Shown here piece by piece: positions 47,484-59,452 of a stretch of DNA of 64,000 nucleotides. The notes beneath the pieces are model-generated. The model worked only from the letters and a program-made list of their open reading frames with translations. It ran no database searches and was not told the DNA's origin. The stretch comes from Channa striata (Eukaryota > Chordata > Actinopteri > Anabantiformes > Channidae), in assembly GCA_033026295.1 (NCBI GenBank), contig CM065181.1, forward strand, positions 22,591,588-22,655,587, in the 5' to 3' direction. Each line of letters opens with the position of its first letter. Within the stretch, counting starts at the first letter, position 1. A program made the position numbers and the translations under genes.

Positions 47484-49180
47484 ATAAGTCGTCACAGCCG
47501 ACGACTTTGCCTCCTTTTTCACCAAGAAGGTGACAACCATCAGCTCCCAGTTCTCTCCACCAGATGACATCCACCTACCAACTTCGAATGACGCACCACG
47601 CTTCACATTCACAACCCTGTCAGAGAACGACGTATCTACTCTCCTCCTTTCAAATCGCCCAACCACTTGCTCTCTGGACCCGATCCCCTCCACCCTTCTT
47701 CAAGCTACTGCACCGACACTAATACCAGCCATAACGCAGATCATCAACACTTCTCTCATAACAGGCAAATTTCCCACCTCGTTCAAACAGGCCCAGATTA
47801 TGCCCCTGTTGAAGAAGCCTTCTCTTGATCCCTCCCTTGTGGAGAATTACAGACTAGTCTCTCTTCTCCAATTTCTGGCCAAGACCCTGGAACGAGCAGT
47901 CTACAATCAACTTTCAGACTTTCTTTCCCTGAACAACCTCCTCGATGTAAATCAGTCTAGCTTCAAGAGTGGTCACTCCACAGAGACGGCACTTTTGACT
48001 GTTGTGGAATCCCTACGGGCTGCTAAAGCTGCGGGGAATTCTTCTGTCTTGATTCTACTGGACCTGTCGGCAGCCTTTGACACTGTAAACCACCAGATCC
48101 TCATGAATACAGTCTCTGACTTGGGTGTCTCTGAACCAGCTCTAGCCTGGTTTCGGTCCTACTTGTCTGGACGAACCTACAAGGTATCCTGGCAGGGGCG
48201 CACTTCTAAATCTCATAACCTCTCCACTGGTGCACCCCAGGGCTCTGTTCTTGGTCCTCTTCTTTTTTCCATGACTCCACTGTCTTGACACGCATCTCTG
48301 CCTGTCTGAGAGAAAGACATCTTCAGCTCAACATCTCCAAGACTGAGGTTCTAGTCTTCCCAGCCAAGCCGTTGACGCAGCACAACATCAGCATCAACAT
48401 TGGATCCGAAGTGATTGTTCTCGCTACGTCGGCCAGAAATCTGGGGGTCATCATGAACGACCAACTGAACTTCACGAAACACATCGCCTCAGTCTCTACG
48501 TCGTGTAGATTCAGTCTCTACAACATCAACAAGATCAGACAGTACCTCTCTTAGTACACGACTCAACTCATCGTGCAGGCATTGATCATATCTCGTCTGG
48601 ATTACTGCAATGCGCTGTTGATGGGGTTACCGGCATGCACAACCAAACCCCTGCAGATGATCCAAAATGCGGCAGCACGCCTTATCTTCAGATCTCTGCA
48701 CTGGCTTCCTGTAGCTGCTAGGATTAAGTTCAAAGCTTTGTCTTTTGCCCACAGAGTGGTCAACTCTACAGTACCAGCTTACTTAAACTCATTCATTCAG
48801 GTCTACAATCCCTCCCGTCCGCTGCGCTCGGCCCGCGAACGACGTCTGGCAGTCCCAGCGCCACACAGAAGACACCAAGGAAAACTTTTCAGCTCAGTGA
48901 TCACACGATGGTGGAATGAGCTGCCAAACTCTGTGCGCTCAGCGACCTCACTCACTACATTTAAAACACTGCTGAAAACAGAACTCTTCCGTCTCTTCCT
49001 TTAAAAAAAAAAAAAAATCTTTTCAAACCTTAACACTTGTTTGATAGCACTTTACTTTGATGTTTCTCTCCTAAACTTAGATTTTATTGCTTGTTTGTTC
49101 CTCACTTGTAAGTCGCTTTGGATAAAAGCGTCTGCCAAATGCCAAAATGTAAAATGTAAAATGTAAATGTAAATGTAAAC
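47484..49180 (+). mobile_element. L2-clade LINE, truncated and dead, with intact 3' tail
   Basis: The reverse transcriptase is split over three plus-strand frames. 47530-48270 contains NYRLVSLLQFLAKTLERAVY, LDLSAAFDTVNHQIL and STGAPQGSVLGPLLFS. The next frame begins HDSTVLTRISACLRERHLQL, so the block carrying the catalytic Y/F-x-D-D motif has been deleted. A stop interrupts at 48552. The C-terminal part continues to 49004 (ISRLDYCNALL, SLHWLPVAARIKFKAL, TFKTLLKTELFRLF). The 3' end holds the conserved stem-loop tail (GCTTTGGATAAAAGCGTCTG, 49115-49134) and TGTAAA-type tail repeats to 49180. It is inserted between clusters 2 and 3. Confidence 0.88.
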
Positions 49181-49234
49181 AATAGTTTTAGATAGGTAGA
49201 TACATCTAAATCTGATCCTAGTCCCTGTTGGATC

Positions 49235-49242
49235 ATTTGCAT
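49235..49242 (+). promoter_or_regulatory. Ig octamer upstream of V4
   Basis: A perfect ATTTGCAT octamer about 140 bases before the V4 leader ATG and 55 bases after the end of the LINE tail. Confidence 0.75.
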
Positions 49243-49375
49243 AGAGGCACTCTGCATCAGCAGCACCATGCTCCAGTGCTCTGGGAGACTTTATAGTCCT
49301 GAGAGTTGGACACTGGATGACTGACAGCTGTCCTTCACGACAACAGAAGCCACAGAAATCGTCCTCATCCAAAAC

Positions 49376-49877
49376 ATGACTCTGATCTCCGTCCTCATCT
49401 GGACTCTCCTCTGCTGCTGCTTCACAGGTAAAGTCCAGAGAATCCAACTGGTCTCCTCTATCAACACCCGTCCCTCTGAAATGAAGCCCACAAAACCATG
49501 ATGCTGCTTGATGTTTGTGTCTCTGTGTCCTCAGAGTCCAGAGGTCAGGTAACAGTGACTCAGCCTGGGGCAGTGAGATCTGATCTGGGAGGAACCACGA
49601 CCATCAGATGTAAAACCAGTCAGAATGTTTATGGTGGGAACTATTTAGCCTGGTACCAACAGAAAGATGGACAAACTCCTACACTACTCATCTACCACAC
49701 CAGCACTCGAGCATCAGGGATTCCAGCTCGTTTTTCAGGCAGTGGATCAAACTCTGACTTCACTCTGACCATCAGTGGAGTCCAGACTGAAGATGCAGCA
49801 GTTTATTACTGTCAGAGTTATCACAGCATCAATAGCAAAGATGTGTTCACACAGTGAAAAAGCATCGTACAAAAACC
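49376..49877 (+). CDS. IgL V4, family A, germline V gene with 12-RSS
   Basis: Leader exon 49376-49427, a 107-base intron, V exon 49535-49849, open throughout. Features: GQVTVTQPGAVRSDLGGTTT, IRCKTSQNVYGGNYLAWYQQ, LLIYHTSTRASGIPARFSG, YYCQSYHSINSKDVFT. RSS: CACAGTG (49850-49856), 12-base spacer, ACAAAAACC (49869-49877). It differs from V2 mainly in CDR1-CDR3. With V5 it feeds J and C of cluster 3 on the other strand. Confidence 0.93.
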
Positions 49878-50314
49878 TCCCTCAGTCAGACTGAACAGAA
49901 ACTGAACTGATGCTGCAGCTGGAAGCTACTGCAGAGACTGACACACTTCACTGAATGTTCACAAACACACGTTGATGGTTAAAGTATGTTCACATCATCT
50001 GATATAATACAGAGTGATACTCTACATTAATTATAAAAACTTTATTATCTACATCAGAAAATTAACCACCTTCTCTGGCATTATATTATTGACAACAATT
50101 AGACTGATCCATGCAAGGCTCGGGGGTCACTTTGGGTTTTTCCTAAGGACACTGTGATAAGAGGAGGAGCTGGGAACCAAACCACTGTCTCTGTAAATAG
50201 TGCACTGCCTGCTCTGCCTTCTGACCCACAATAGCCACAGATATTAGCACATTTACTTCTGGAAAGAAGGCGTTATGTTTTTTCCATGTGTGATCATAAA
50301 TCAAACTGTATGAT

Positions 50315-50480
50315 TATGTGGAGTCCCCCAGGGTTCAATTCTGGGGCCACTGCTATTCAACCTGTACATGCTGCTTTTAGGTCCAATCATACATGGCAAT
50401 GATGTTCATCACAGTTTCACAGACGACATTCAGATTTACTTGTTTCTATCTTTAAACAACTACAGTCATTTATCAGCATG
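50315..50480 (+). mobile_element. LINE reverse transcriptase fragment
   Basis: The frame reads CGVPQGSILGPLLFNLYM and then FTDDIQIYL, the palm motifs around the catalytic F/Y-x-D-D of a LINE. It is about 55 codons with no further context, a dead fragment between V4 and V5. Confidence 0.7.
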
Positions 50481-50489
50481 TAGAGTAAG

Positions 50490-51465
50490 TAAACAGCTGG
50501 ATGTGACGTCACTAATAATCGTTAACTGCACTGAAAATGTATTTTACCTTTTCAATCACAATGAGACGGTTTGAGGACTTTGTTAACACCAACCCAGTTC
50601 CAAAACAAACATATTTCATTAATTAAAATGCAGTTAAATTCATTTAATATTGACAACAGGTGTAACTTATAGTGTGAACAAAATAAAAAGTCTGCACACA
50701 CAAAACTAAATTTATGTGAACTAGACACAATGTGTAGACAGGGGATGAGAAGTCCACCTACAAATAAAGGGACCACATGAAAAAAGTAAAACCAATGACA
50801 ATAGGACATTTAAAAACACGCTGACATAAATTATCTACATCACAGTGATAATCTATAATAGTGGTAAGATACAGAATAGAGAATATGCGAGAAAAGTGAC
50901 AACTGCAAACTGGTTTTATGTTTCCACAACTGATGGAATAAAAGAATTACAGTACTAGTACATTAATGTTTAAATTATTCTTTCATCGTTGCCTCTAACT
51001 GTCCCTACATCTGGTGAATCATCAATTACCTTTTCATCAAGTGTCTTATTAAAGAATCAGCTGAATTAACAGGAGAAAACTTGCACCTTGATCTCAGATT
51101 TAAAAATGATCAAAGTTATTTTAACATTTTATTGGTAAGTTACAAAGTTAAAGATCAGCATCAGAAATCTACATGATTCAACATCCCAAAGATGAGCCAC
51201 AAATCCCTCGAATCTCATTAAATGTTCTATTCTTTTTGGACAATCACCAGTCGATATGGAGGTTCTTTTTTATGACTCTTTGTTCACTCACTTTATATAT
51301 AGAAATTATCCTGTGTAAGAAATGACGTGTGTAATTAATTTAAATTAAAAGCCTGGAGAGTCTTAAAGAAATGACTGAGGTGGAAGCTTTTATAGTGGTT
51401 CAGGGCACTGCTGCACTGACGGGAAACACCCTGATCCTCTGAGGACAGATCCAGCTGAGTGACTG
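50490..51465. other. Sequence between V4 and V5, nothing recognised
   Basis: AT-rich sequence with no open exon or clear repeat beyond the LINE fragment listed above. Confidence 0.4.
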
Positions 51466-51470
51466 TGTGT

Positions 51471-51478
51471 GTTTGCAT
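51471..51478 (+). promoter_or_regulatory. Octamer-like site upstream of V5
   Basis: GTTTGCAT (one base from the canonical ATTTGCAT) lies 101 bases before the V5 ATG. The same site occurs at 60447-60454 upstream of V7. Confidence 0.6.
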
Positions 51479-51571
51479 ACGTGTCCTGCCTCTGTCTCCC
51501 AGCTGTTAAGAGACCAGTGTTGATCAGGGTCTGTCCAGGCCTTTCAGAGCCACTGACACGCCGGCAGCACA

Positions 51572-52122
51572 ATGGTGATGTCTCTGAGTCTACTGCTGTC
51601 CACCCTGGGGCTCCTTGTTCAGGGTGAGACTCTCCTGGGATGAAACCAGCTTCACCACAATGATGGAGAAACACTGAAACTAGCAGCATTGACCTTCTTC
51701 CATCCATTGTCCATGTTCAACAAATGATGCTGATCGTCTTTGTCCAAGCTGGATTTGTCTCAATAACCCTTTTCCTCTTTTTCATGGTTTCCAGGTTCAT
51801 CAGGACAAATCACCCTGACTCAGTCTCCTGGATCTCAGTCTGTTGCTCCAGGACAAACTGTCAACATCAGATGTAAAACAAGTTCAAGTGTTAGTAGCTA
51901 CCTCAGCTGGTACCTTCAGAAACCTGGAGAAGCTCCTAAACTCCTGATTTATTATGCTACAAACCGTCAGTCTGGAGTTTCTGATCGTTTCAGTGGAAGT
52001 GGATCTGGGACTGACTTCACTCTGACCATCAGTAGAGTCCAGACTGAGGATGCAGGAGTTTATTACTGTCAGCAGGGTTACAGCTACCCGTTCACACAGT
52101 GAAATATCGTCGTACAAAAACC
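51572..52122 (+). CDS. IgL V5, family B, germline V gene with 12-RSS
   Basis: Leader exon 51572-51623 (MVMSLSLLLSTLGLLVQ), a 171-base intron, V exon 51795-52094. It is open: GQITLTQSPGSQSVAPGQTV, cysteine in IRCKTSSSVSSYLSWY, YYATNRQS, YYCQQGYSYPFT. RSS: CACAGTG (52095-52101), 12-base spacer, ACAAAAACC (52114-52122). Nearly identical to V3. Confidence 0.93.
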
Positions 52123-52149
52123 TCCCTCAGATAAAGAGGAACTGATGTG

Positions 52150-54780
52150 ACTCAACAGCTGCATGAAACTAAAACACAAAGGTTTGAACAGTAACACAGA
52201 ACAGAACAAAATGACAGAAACAGATAATTTATTACAGTAATTGAAATTAAAACTTTATTATTCAGAATTTTTATTTCAATTACTGTAATAAATTATCAAT
52301 TCAAAGACAGTCGACATTTATCACTTTATTATTAAAAGACACATTCAGACGCAGAAAGTATCTTTATTGTGATGAAATGTTTTTACTGTCAGCATTAGTA
52401 GAAGTCCACAGCACTACTGTAATTTACAGTCACAAGAACAAGTAACGACTCTTGTCTCAATTTCCTGGTTTTCCTCAATGTCATATTGAAGTGTGATCTG
52501 ATCTTTAAAGTCACAGACAACAAACAATATTTCTAAGCTGATTAAACACAGTCGTGACCCTTTGCGTCTTTAGTGAAGACATCCGTTAAATACAAAGTGA
52601 TGGTGGAAAAGGTGACGCCAACACGAGGCTTCTGATGTCACTACACGTAAGCTGGAGTCAGATGTTGGCAAACCTGGAATCCAGTCTGCGGTTTAGAACC
52701 TCTTTGACTGATCACACCCCTCAAACAGTGTCAGTGTCTCTTCACAGGCAGCATCAGCTGATGTGAACCAGGCCTCAGTGGATCTCACCACTGTGGTACG
52801 TTTGCCCAGTTCAGTACTTTGCAGTAGCAGTGGGTGATGTCTCAGATATACTCGATGTAGCGCAACTTGTTCTCTGTAGGATGTAGGAAGTCAGTATAAG
52901 TCACATGCTGAGTACAAACTGTCCATTTACACTCAGTCATTCAGTCGATGCTTTAATCCAAAGTGACTCACCAGGAACTCGCACAGACGGAGAACAACTT
53001 TGCACCATCTGAGCTACAGCCACCAGCGTGAAGTAAAGTCTTTCCCTTCAGTCCATGTCACAGACTCGTGTTGGGCTCCACACGTTCTGGGAGCGCTTGT
53101 TTTTGGAACATTACGTCCCCACTTCACGACCAATTCTGACACAGAGATCTCAAACAAACGCACCGTCAAGTGAGTGTGACGTCACTTTACATGTTCCTAC
53201 ATCTGTTCACTGGACATGAAGTCCACAGCTCCTACATGTCTCCACGCTGCACGTTTGACCAACATCACGGCCTAATGCACTTACAGTAATGTTGGTTTTT
53301 TAGAGCGGACAACTTTATATTTTAGAGTTAATGAGAAGACGAGGAGACAAAGTCAAGGTGCTACATGGACGAAGTAACATAGAGATGACAAACAAATACT
53401 GTGTCACTCATATTTTGCTAAATTATATACATTTTCTAAAGAGCTTTAAACTGCTGCTGTGTCTCTAAACTACTTATTTACTACTTCTGTTGTGAAGCAG
53501 CTCACTGTCAGTAAAGTTAATCCACGAGTTAAAGCTGTAACAGGACAAATGAAACCAGTTGTCGGTGTGTTTGCCGTCTTCATGTTGGTGGGAAACAGGC
53601 TTCAACACTGCTGGATGTGCAAAAGATTGTACACGAGAGAGAGAGGTATCACTCTGTAACAACTCTGAACAACCAGAGTGGACTGAGTGACCCTGTGGTC
53701 CCAAATACTCTCACCGCTGAGTGAGACCTCGTCTCTGGTAAAACCATCAGCTGATCGGTTTAAATGTGCAGCTGTGTTCATATGTAAATACAAACAAATA
53801 ACACACAATCTATATCGCAATATAACCTAAAAATGTAGATTTGGTTTTTAGCCCCTTTCGTGCCGCTCCACAGTGCAGACAGAAATAAATGTTCTCTCTG
53901 ACACATAACGCATGACGGTTACCTGCTGCACACGTCTAGTTTTAATTTACAGAATGGAACACAAGCATGTGCTTCATCAAACGGTCAAACTTCAGGAGAT
54001 AAAACAAAGAATTAAACATTTTTCAGGAGAGTACAGGGTTGTCACAATTCATTCACATTCAGTTCTTCACTTCCTGTTTAATGTCTTCCTCTTTCAGCTT
54101 GTCCTCTGTCTTCCTTTTGTTCCTGCTTCACACAACAGAACTTTGTCACACCCCATTTTTGGTAACATATCGGTCATCACCTTCAGCTTGTCCCGCCTCC
54201 TCACCTTCACCAAATACTAGAACGTTTTCAACCCTCATGTTCACACAGTCTGACTCATGTCTGCTTAACCTCATGTACTGGACTCTTTGTTCATCTCTGT
54301 CCTCATTGGTCAAATGCACCATGGTACATCACGAGTCTCTTTAAAGCGCCGTCTGTCCCATAATTATGTTTTAATGATTATTTAGATTTACTGTAAATCA
54401 GAGAACGTTAAAGAATAAAAGCAGAGCAACTGGATTAGTCTTTATGCTGACGATGTCTGACTTTATTTTACTGATCCTGAAAACTCTTCAAATGCTCAGC
54501 AGATTTATGTCACTAAAAGAACAAATAACAGTGAGTTAGATGTGAGTTAACATGAGAGAAAGTTTGATCCAACTGTATTTAAATGACTGACAGAGTCTCA
54601 GGATCATTTTTTTATGTATAAAAATAAAGGCGAAAGCAGAATTTATTTGATGAGCAGATTTTTATTGTCTGGAAACATTGAAATTATAAACGTTATCAAC
54701 AACTGTTAAACATGAAAAGGGACAAAGAGTCAGAGAGAACAGAGTTGGAACCATTTGAGAGAATAATCAGTATCAGAGGA
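52150..54780. other. Sequence between V5 and C of cluster 3
   Basis: No gene is supported. A weak L2-tail-like segment occurs at 52935-52970 (minus sense). From about 54.04 kb the sequence becomes similar to the region upstream of the other C exons (for example gttcttcacttcctgttt), marking part of the duplicated block. Confidence 0.4.
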
Positions 54781-54794
54781 AAAAACTAATCAGA

Positions 54795-55126
54795 TCAGGA
54801 CTGGGGACACTGGTCTCTCGTCAGTGTCTCTGTGACTGGAGACTGGGAGCCCTGGGTGGCCTCACAGGTCACAGAGGCTGCATTCGTCCACTGGTCTGCA
54901 GGGATCTTCAGGGTGCTGCTCCAGCTGTAGCGTCCGTCCTTGTCCAGCACCCCGGGACTACTCGTCTCCTCCCAGCTGTTGCTGCTGCTGCTGCTGCCGT
55001 CCACCTTCCAGGACAGAGTCCAGCCTGAGGGGAAGCCCTTGTTGGCCAGACACATGAGCGTGACCTTGTCCTTCTTCTGTTCCAAACTGGACGGGGGCAG
55101 AACAGTCAGTGTGGGACGGGCATCAC
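54795..55126 (-). CDS. IgL constant region exon, cluster 3
   Basis: A 332-nt C1-set exon after acceptor ctgtag. It reads DARPTLTVLPPSSLEQKKDK, VTLMCLANKGFPSG, TLSWKVDGSSSSSNSW, SVTCEATQGSQSPVTETLTR, DQCPQS, stop. It differs from cluster 2 at a few sites (SNSWEETSSPG against SGSWVETRSPG). The disulfide and H-L cysteines are intact. AATAAA signals occur downstream on the minus strand (about 54.6 kb). Confidence 0.95.
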
Positions 55127-55799
55127 CTACAGTAGGAGACAACAATCAGAAGACACAGCTGTCAATCAGGCAGCAGACAGTTGGACACCTTTACTGTGTG
55201 ACATTTTGTCCTTGAAGGAGTTTCTGTCAGATGGTCTTTCTGCTCCACCAGTCACTGACTCACACATTGTTTCACTTCCCTTTAAGAAACCTCTCATGCA
55301 GATCAGGACAGAGACAAACATCAGACACTTTGACCTGAAATATGTCACATAAAACTGTTTTGTCCAAATCAGGACAAATCTTCACTCTACACGAGTTTAA
55401 ACTCTACACGAGTTTAAACATAAAGATTGGGATTTCAGTCCCAATCAAACAGAATAAACGAAGAACACGAAATACAATAAAGTCACGAGAGATTTGTCAC
55501 AGTTTCAAACATCAGTAGTTATCGTTACTCTGTTCTAATTTAGTGGAAACAAGTCCAGATTAAAGAGATTCTCAAACAGTTTTCAATGTGGTGGTAAATG
55601 AAAACGCTTAGAAATATTTAGACAGTTGGATTAAAGGAGTTTAAATGTGACCCTGACAGGAACATGGAAAGACAAGTTTAGTAAAACTGCTCTGAGTTCA
55701 GCTCCATGATGAAGGTGGGGGAATAAAAACACAGATACTGAATCTGTTCCAAGTCAAACAAGATCGTTTCAAACTCGACTTTACAATCATTTATTTAGT

Positions 55800-55838
55800 G
55801 TCAGTGACACAAAGTGACTGAGTCGTCGTACAAAAACC
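55800..55838 (-). other. Isolated 23-RSS in the J-C intron, cluster 3
   Basis: Nonamer GGTTTTTGT (55838-55830), 23-base spacer, heptamer CACTGAC (55806-55800), with no J coding sequence after it. The nonamer here is consensus, whereas cluster 2 has one change. Confidence 0.75.
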
Positions 55839-56132
55839 TCTGACTGTACAGAGACACGACTCTCTGACTTTGACAAACTGAACTAAAGCTGCAACATCTC
55901 AACATGTCACTTCACCAATAAAGTCACATTTACTGGTTTATCCACTGGAATAATATTTGTTACTTATTACAAACCATTTTTAAATTCCTGCTTCTAAAGC
56001 AGACGTTGTCTCTTATTATATTAAACATATTTTGTACCAAGTAACATGGAAGTAAAACTATTTGACCCGAAACACTGAATAACAAAGAAAAAAAGGTGCT
56101 GAAGTAAAAGAGTTTTTAAACATTTCACTTAC

Positions 56133-56209
56133 TTCCAAATTCCAGTCTGGTTCCTCCACCGAACGTGTACCACAGTGATACAAAGTGACTGAGTCGTCGT
56201 ACAAAAACC
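56133..56209 (-). CDS. IgL J segment with 23-RSS, cluster 3
   Basis: J coding 56170-56133 reads YTFGGGTRLEFG plus one base, then a GTAAGT donor. The RSS is GGTTTTTGT (56209-56201), 23-base spacer, CACTGTG (56177-56171). It differs from the cluster 2 J at the first codon and near the end (EFG against DVG). Confidence 0.95.
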
Positions 56210-56289
56210 TCTGACTGTACAGAGACACGGCTCTCTGACTTTGGAACAAACAAACTCAAATAAATTAGTCGCTGGTTGTAAACACGTCT

Positions 56290-58500
56290 CAGCTGAAAAC
56301 TCACAATAACCTCAAAATTTCTTTAATTCTACACGTTATATAATATATACACGTAGTATTTTTCAAAAGAAGCCACAGTCAATATTTGCAAATTCATAAT
56401 CAAAGAGAAAGAAAGAAATTTTCGAAACAGAGTAATAACTATTACAACTATAATAACTATAACAACTATAATATATATGTTATTATTAAATACCGGTAAA
56501 GTAATGAGAATCAGTCTGATTATGTGTCTTGGAGTGTGTCCAGTGGAAACATCTGAACAGCTTCAGGACAGTTTTGTCCATATTCCAGGACAATGATATT
56601 AACGCCTCCACATCCACTGTGCTGTTCTGACTTAGAGCCTGTATGGACACTGTCTCTACCAACACACAGATCCGCATCTTTCCTAACAACAAACCACGGA
56701 CGACTAGTTAGGTCCAACTCCTGCGGCAGCACTACAAGGTTGCCAGTTTGGAACCGAACAGAGGCATCAGAGACACCAAAGTAGCCTACAAGTAGTCTAC
56801 TTCAATAAAGAAATAAAATTAAATGTTTTTAATCAGATTTAAATTGTCCAACTAAATTGTTCTAATATGACCAAAGCCTTGTCGGTCACAAACAATTGTG
56901 TGAAGTGGCAGCATTGATCATGAGATTCTTTCTAAAGGACCACTGGTGAATTTATTATATGTTAATCTATCATAATCAGCTTTACTGACAATTGGAAGAG
57001 AAGATCAGAAAACTTTCAGACAAGCACAATAGAATTATAGAAATCACAGATAAACAGGGACCCTGTCATATTCTTCTGACATCACTAACACACGTGACAT
57101 GTGCTACTGTACGTGTTAATATGTTTTATTCAATTATAGGTTTTATTTGGTAAATCAGATTGAACTAATTTTACATATTTTTACATATCATAATATAACA
57201 CATTTACAATTTTACATATCATATAACATAACTTGGTACAGATCGTTAAGCTTATGTTATGTTGCTTGATGCTGATGATGTTCTGCTTTATAATATAATC
57301 TTAGAAAACAGATAAGGAAAAAAATCGTTTCACGTTTATATGATTTAATTGTTTTTGGAAACAGATTTAAAATATTTGACACATATGAACTGAATTCACA
57401 ATTCTTCACTGTTGACATTGTTTTTACTGAAATCTTGTCAACTTGATTTTTGAAACTAAGATTCCCTCAACACTTTTGAGACTGCTTAATCTTTTGGATT
57501 CTTCTAAAAAACTCGTGTTTATTAAAGTTACAAAATTGTAACAATTTACAAAAAGCCAACAGCAAGCTTTGTCTGAACTGGAGCAAAAGAAACCCATTGT
57601 GATTGTAAACATGAATACATCTGCACATCAATTATGACAGCATGTTTTTAGACAATTAATTTATGGCTTGTTTTATAATAAGTTAATATAAACATTATCT
57701 GAAAGATGTAAGAATGATCCTTTACCCGGGCGTCCTAGATGGTGAGATTTGACCTAAGAAATCCAGATGTTTGCTCAGTGAATTCCCCTTAAAGGCCCGC
57801 TCATACGTTTCACTCAAAATTCATTAGAATTTACAAAATCCACCTAGTAGACCTGTTGTTTCTGGCAGGGGGAGTTTAACGGAGAGAATATCAATGTCAG
57901 GTTTAAACACCCACAGGGATCCAAAAGCAGGAGTCAGCAATCAGGTCAAGGAATGACAGATGAAAACAAAGAAATCAAACTAAGAAAAATAAAAAGGAAA
58001 CGCTCTCTACAAAAACTAGGAGCTAGATGACTTCCGGGAATGCACGGGAATGGTCTGCAGTAAAGACCAGGTACCAGGTTTTATTTGACATTAGCCTGTC
58101 CTGTAACACCTTCAAACCTCGCGCTCCTGCTTGATGATTCGTATTATTAACCCTTCCATTAAAATTCAGGCAGCCTAAAACTAAAACTGAGCCCTGGCTG
58201 AATCACACAACCTGTGCTGCCAGACGTGAGTGGAGAAAAGCTGAGCAAAAGTCGAAGAAGGACAAGCTGCAATTGTCATTTCAAATTTTAAAGGACAGTT
58301 GACGTAGTTATCAGGCTGTTGTAAGACGCAAAAAGGGGAAATCTGTCCAATATCATCCTGTCAAACTGTGACAAGCCTCGTGTTCTGTTTAACACTATAG
58401 ATGTTGTTCTTAATGCACAGAGGACTGTTTGCGAGGAACCTTTCCTGGAGGCAAGTGAAAACTTACGTCTTTGTAAATAAGGTGAACAATGTTAGAGCCC
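56290..58500. other. Inter-cluster sequence, nothing recognised
   Basis: AT-rich sequence between cluster 3 and the LINE remnant upstream of V6. No exon, RSS or named repeat was found. Confidence 0.4.
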
Positions 58501-58599
58501 TCATATCACCCCCTGCTTCTGATCCGTCACTTTCTGGTTTTTGCCCATGAACTTTTCACAAATTTGAACCATTGACACTGTCGTTTTTATGTGAGACTG

Positions 58600-59265
58600 T
58601 TGAACATCTTAAGCCCTTAGGTTCCCCCACTGATGCTGTCCCACCTTGATTTTTTAAAGAGGTCATCACTGCTCGGGGACCTTCTGTTCTTGCTGTTATT
58701 AACAGCAGCCTCGCCTCTGGTGTCTTTCCAAACAACTGTAAACATGCTACGGTGCAGCTGCTGATTAAAAAGCCAGGCCTGGATCCCTCTGTTCTGTCTA
58801 ATTTTAGGACCATTTTCAAACTTCCCTTTCTCTCGAAAATTCTGGAAAACAATGTACATGTGCAACTGAAGGATTTTCTAGAGGAAAATTGACTCTTGAG
58901 GTTTTCCAGTCTGGCTTTAAATCTCTTCACAGCACAGAAGCACCAGCAGTGCGTCCTCTCTTGTAGACTTGGGCCCTTTGACACAATTTCTTAAACCTAC
59001 TGTCACAAATCTGGGTGTTAAAATGGACGTTGGTTTTAACTAGGATGGGCAGGTTAGTGCAGTGGTAAAATCCTATTGGCAAGAGTTAAACCATATTTGT
59101 CAAAAAGACACTTTGACTCAGTGATTCGTGCTTCTTTCACAACTCGGCAGGATTACTGTAACGCTTTGTATTTTGGTGTGTCTCACTCGTCCCTGTCCCG
59201 TCTTCAGCTGGTAAAAAATGCTGCTGCACGCTTGTTAAATATGCTGACAGTAACTCGCTCAACAC
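58600..59265 (+). mobile_element. Decayed LINE reverse transcriptase, L2/Rex-like
   Basis: The plus-strand frame reads INSSLASGVFPNNCKHATVQ, LLIKKPGLDPSVLSNF and LPFLSKILENNVHVQLKDFL, followed by stops and shifts. It resumes as VTNLGVKMDVGF and RQDYCNALYFGVSHSSLSRL, QLVKNAAARLL. These are typical LINE reverse transcriptase and C-terminal blocks with the middle missing. It runs up to the conserved V6 upstream region. Confidence 0.78.
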
Positions 59266-59311
59266 GGCAAAAATGTTTCACTTGCTCTTTGACCTTAGTA
59301 ACTATGGCATC

Positions 59312-59319
59312 ATTTGCAC
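59312..59319 (+). promoter_or_regulatory. Degenerate Ig octamer upstream of V6
   Basis: ATTTGCAC, one base from the octamer consensus, 134 bases before the leader ATG, at the position of the perfect octamers of V1 and V4. Confidence 0.5.
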
Positions 59320-59452
59320 ATAGACACTTTGCATCAGCAGCACCATGCTCCAGTGCTCTGGGAGACTTTATAGTCCTGAGAGTTGGACACTGGATGACTG
59401 ACAGCTGTCCTTCATGACAACAGAAGCCACAGAAATCGTCCTCATCCAAAAC

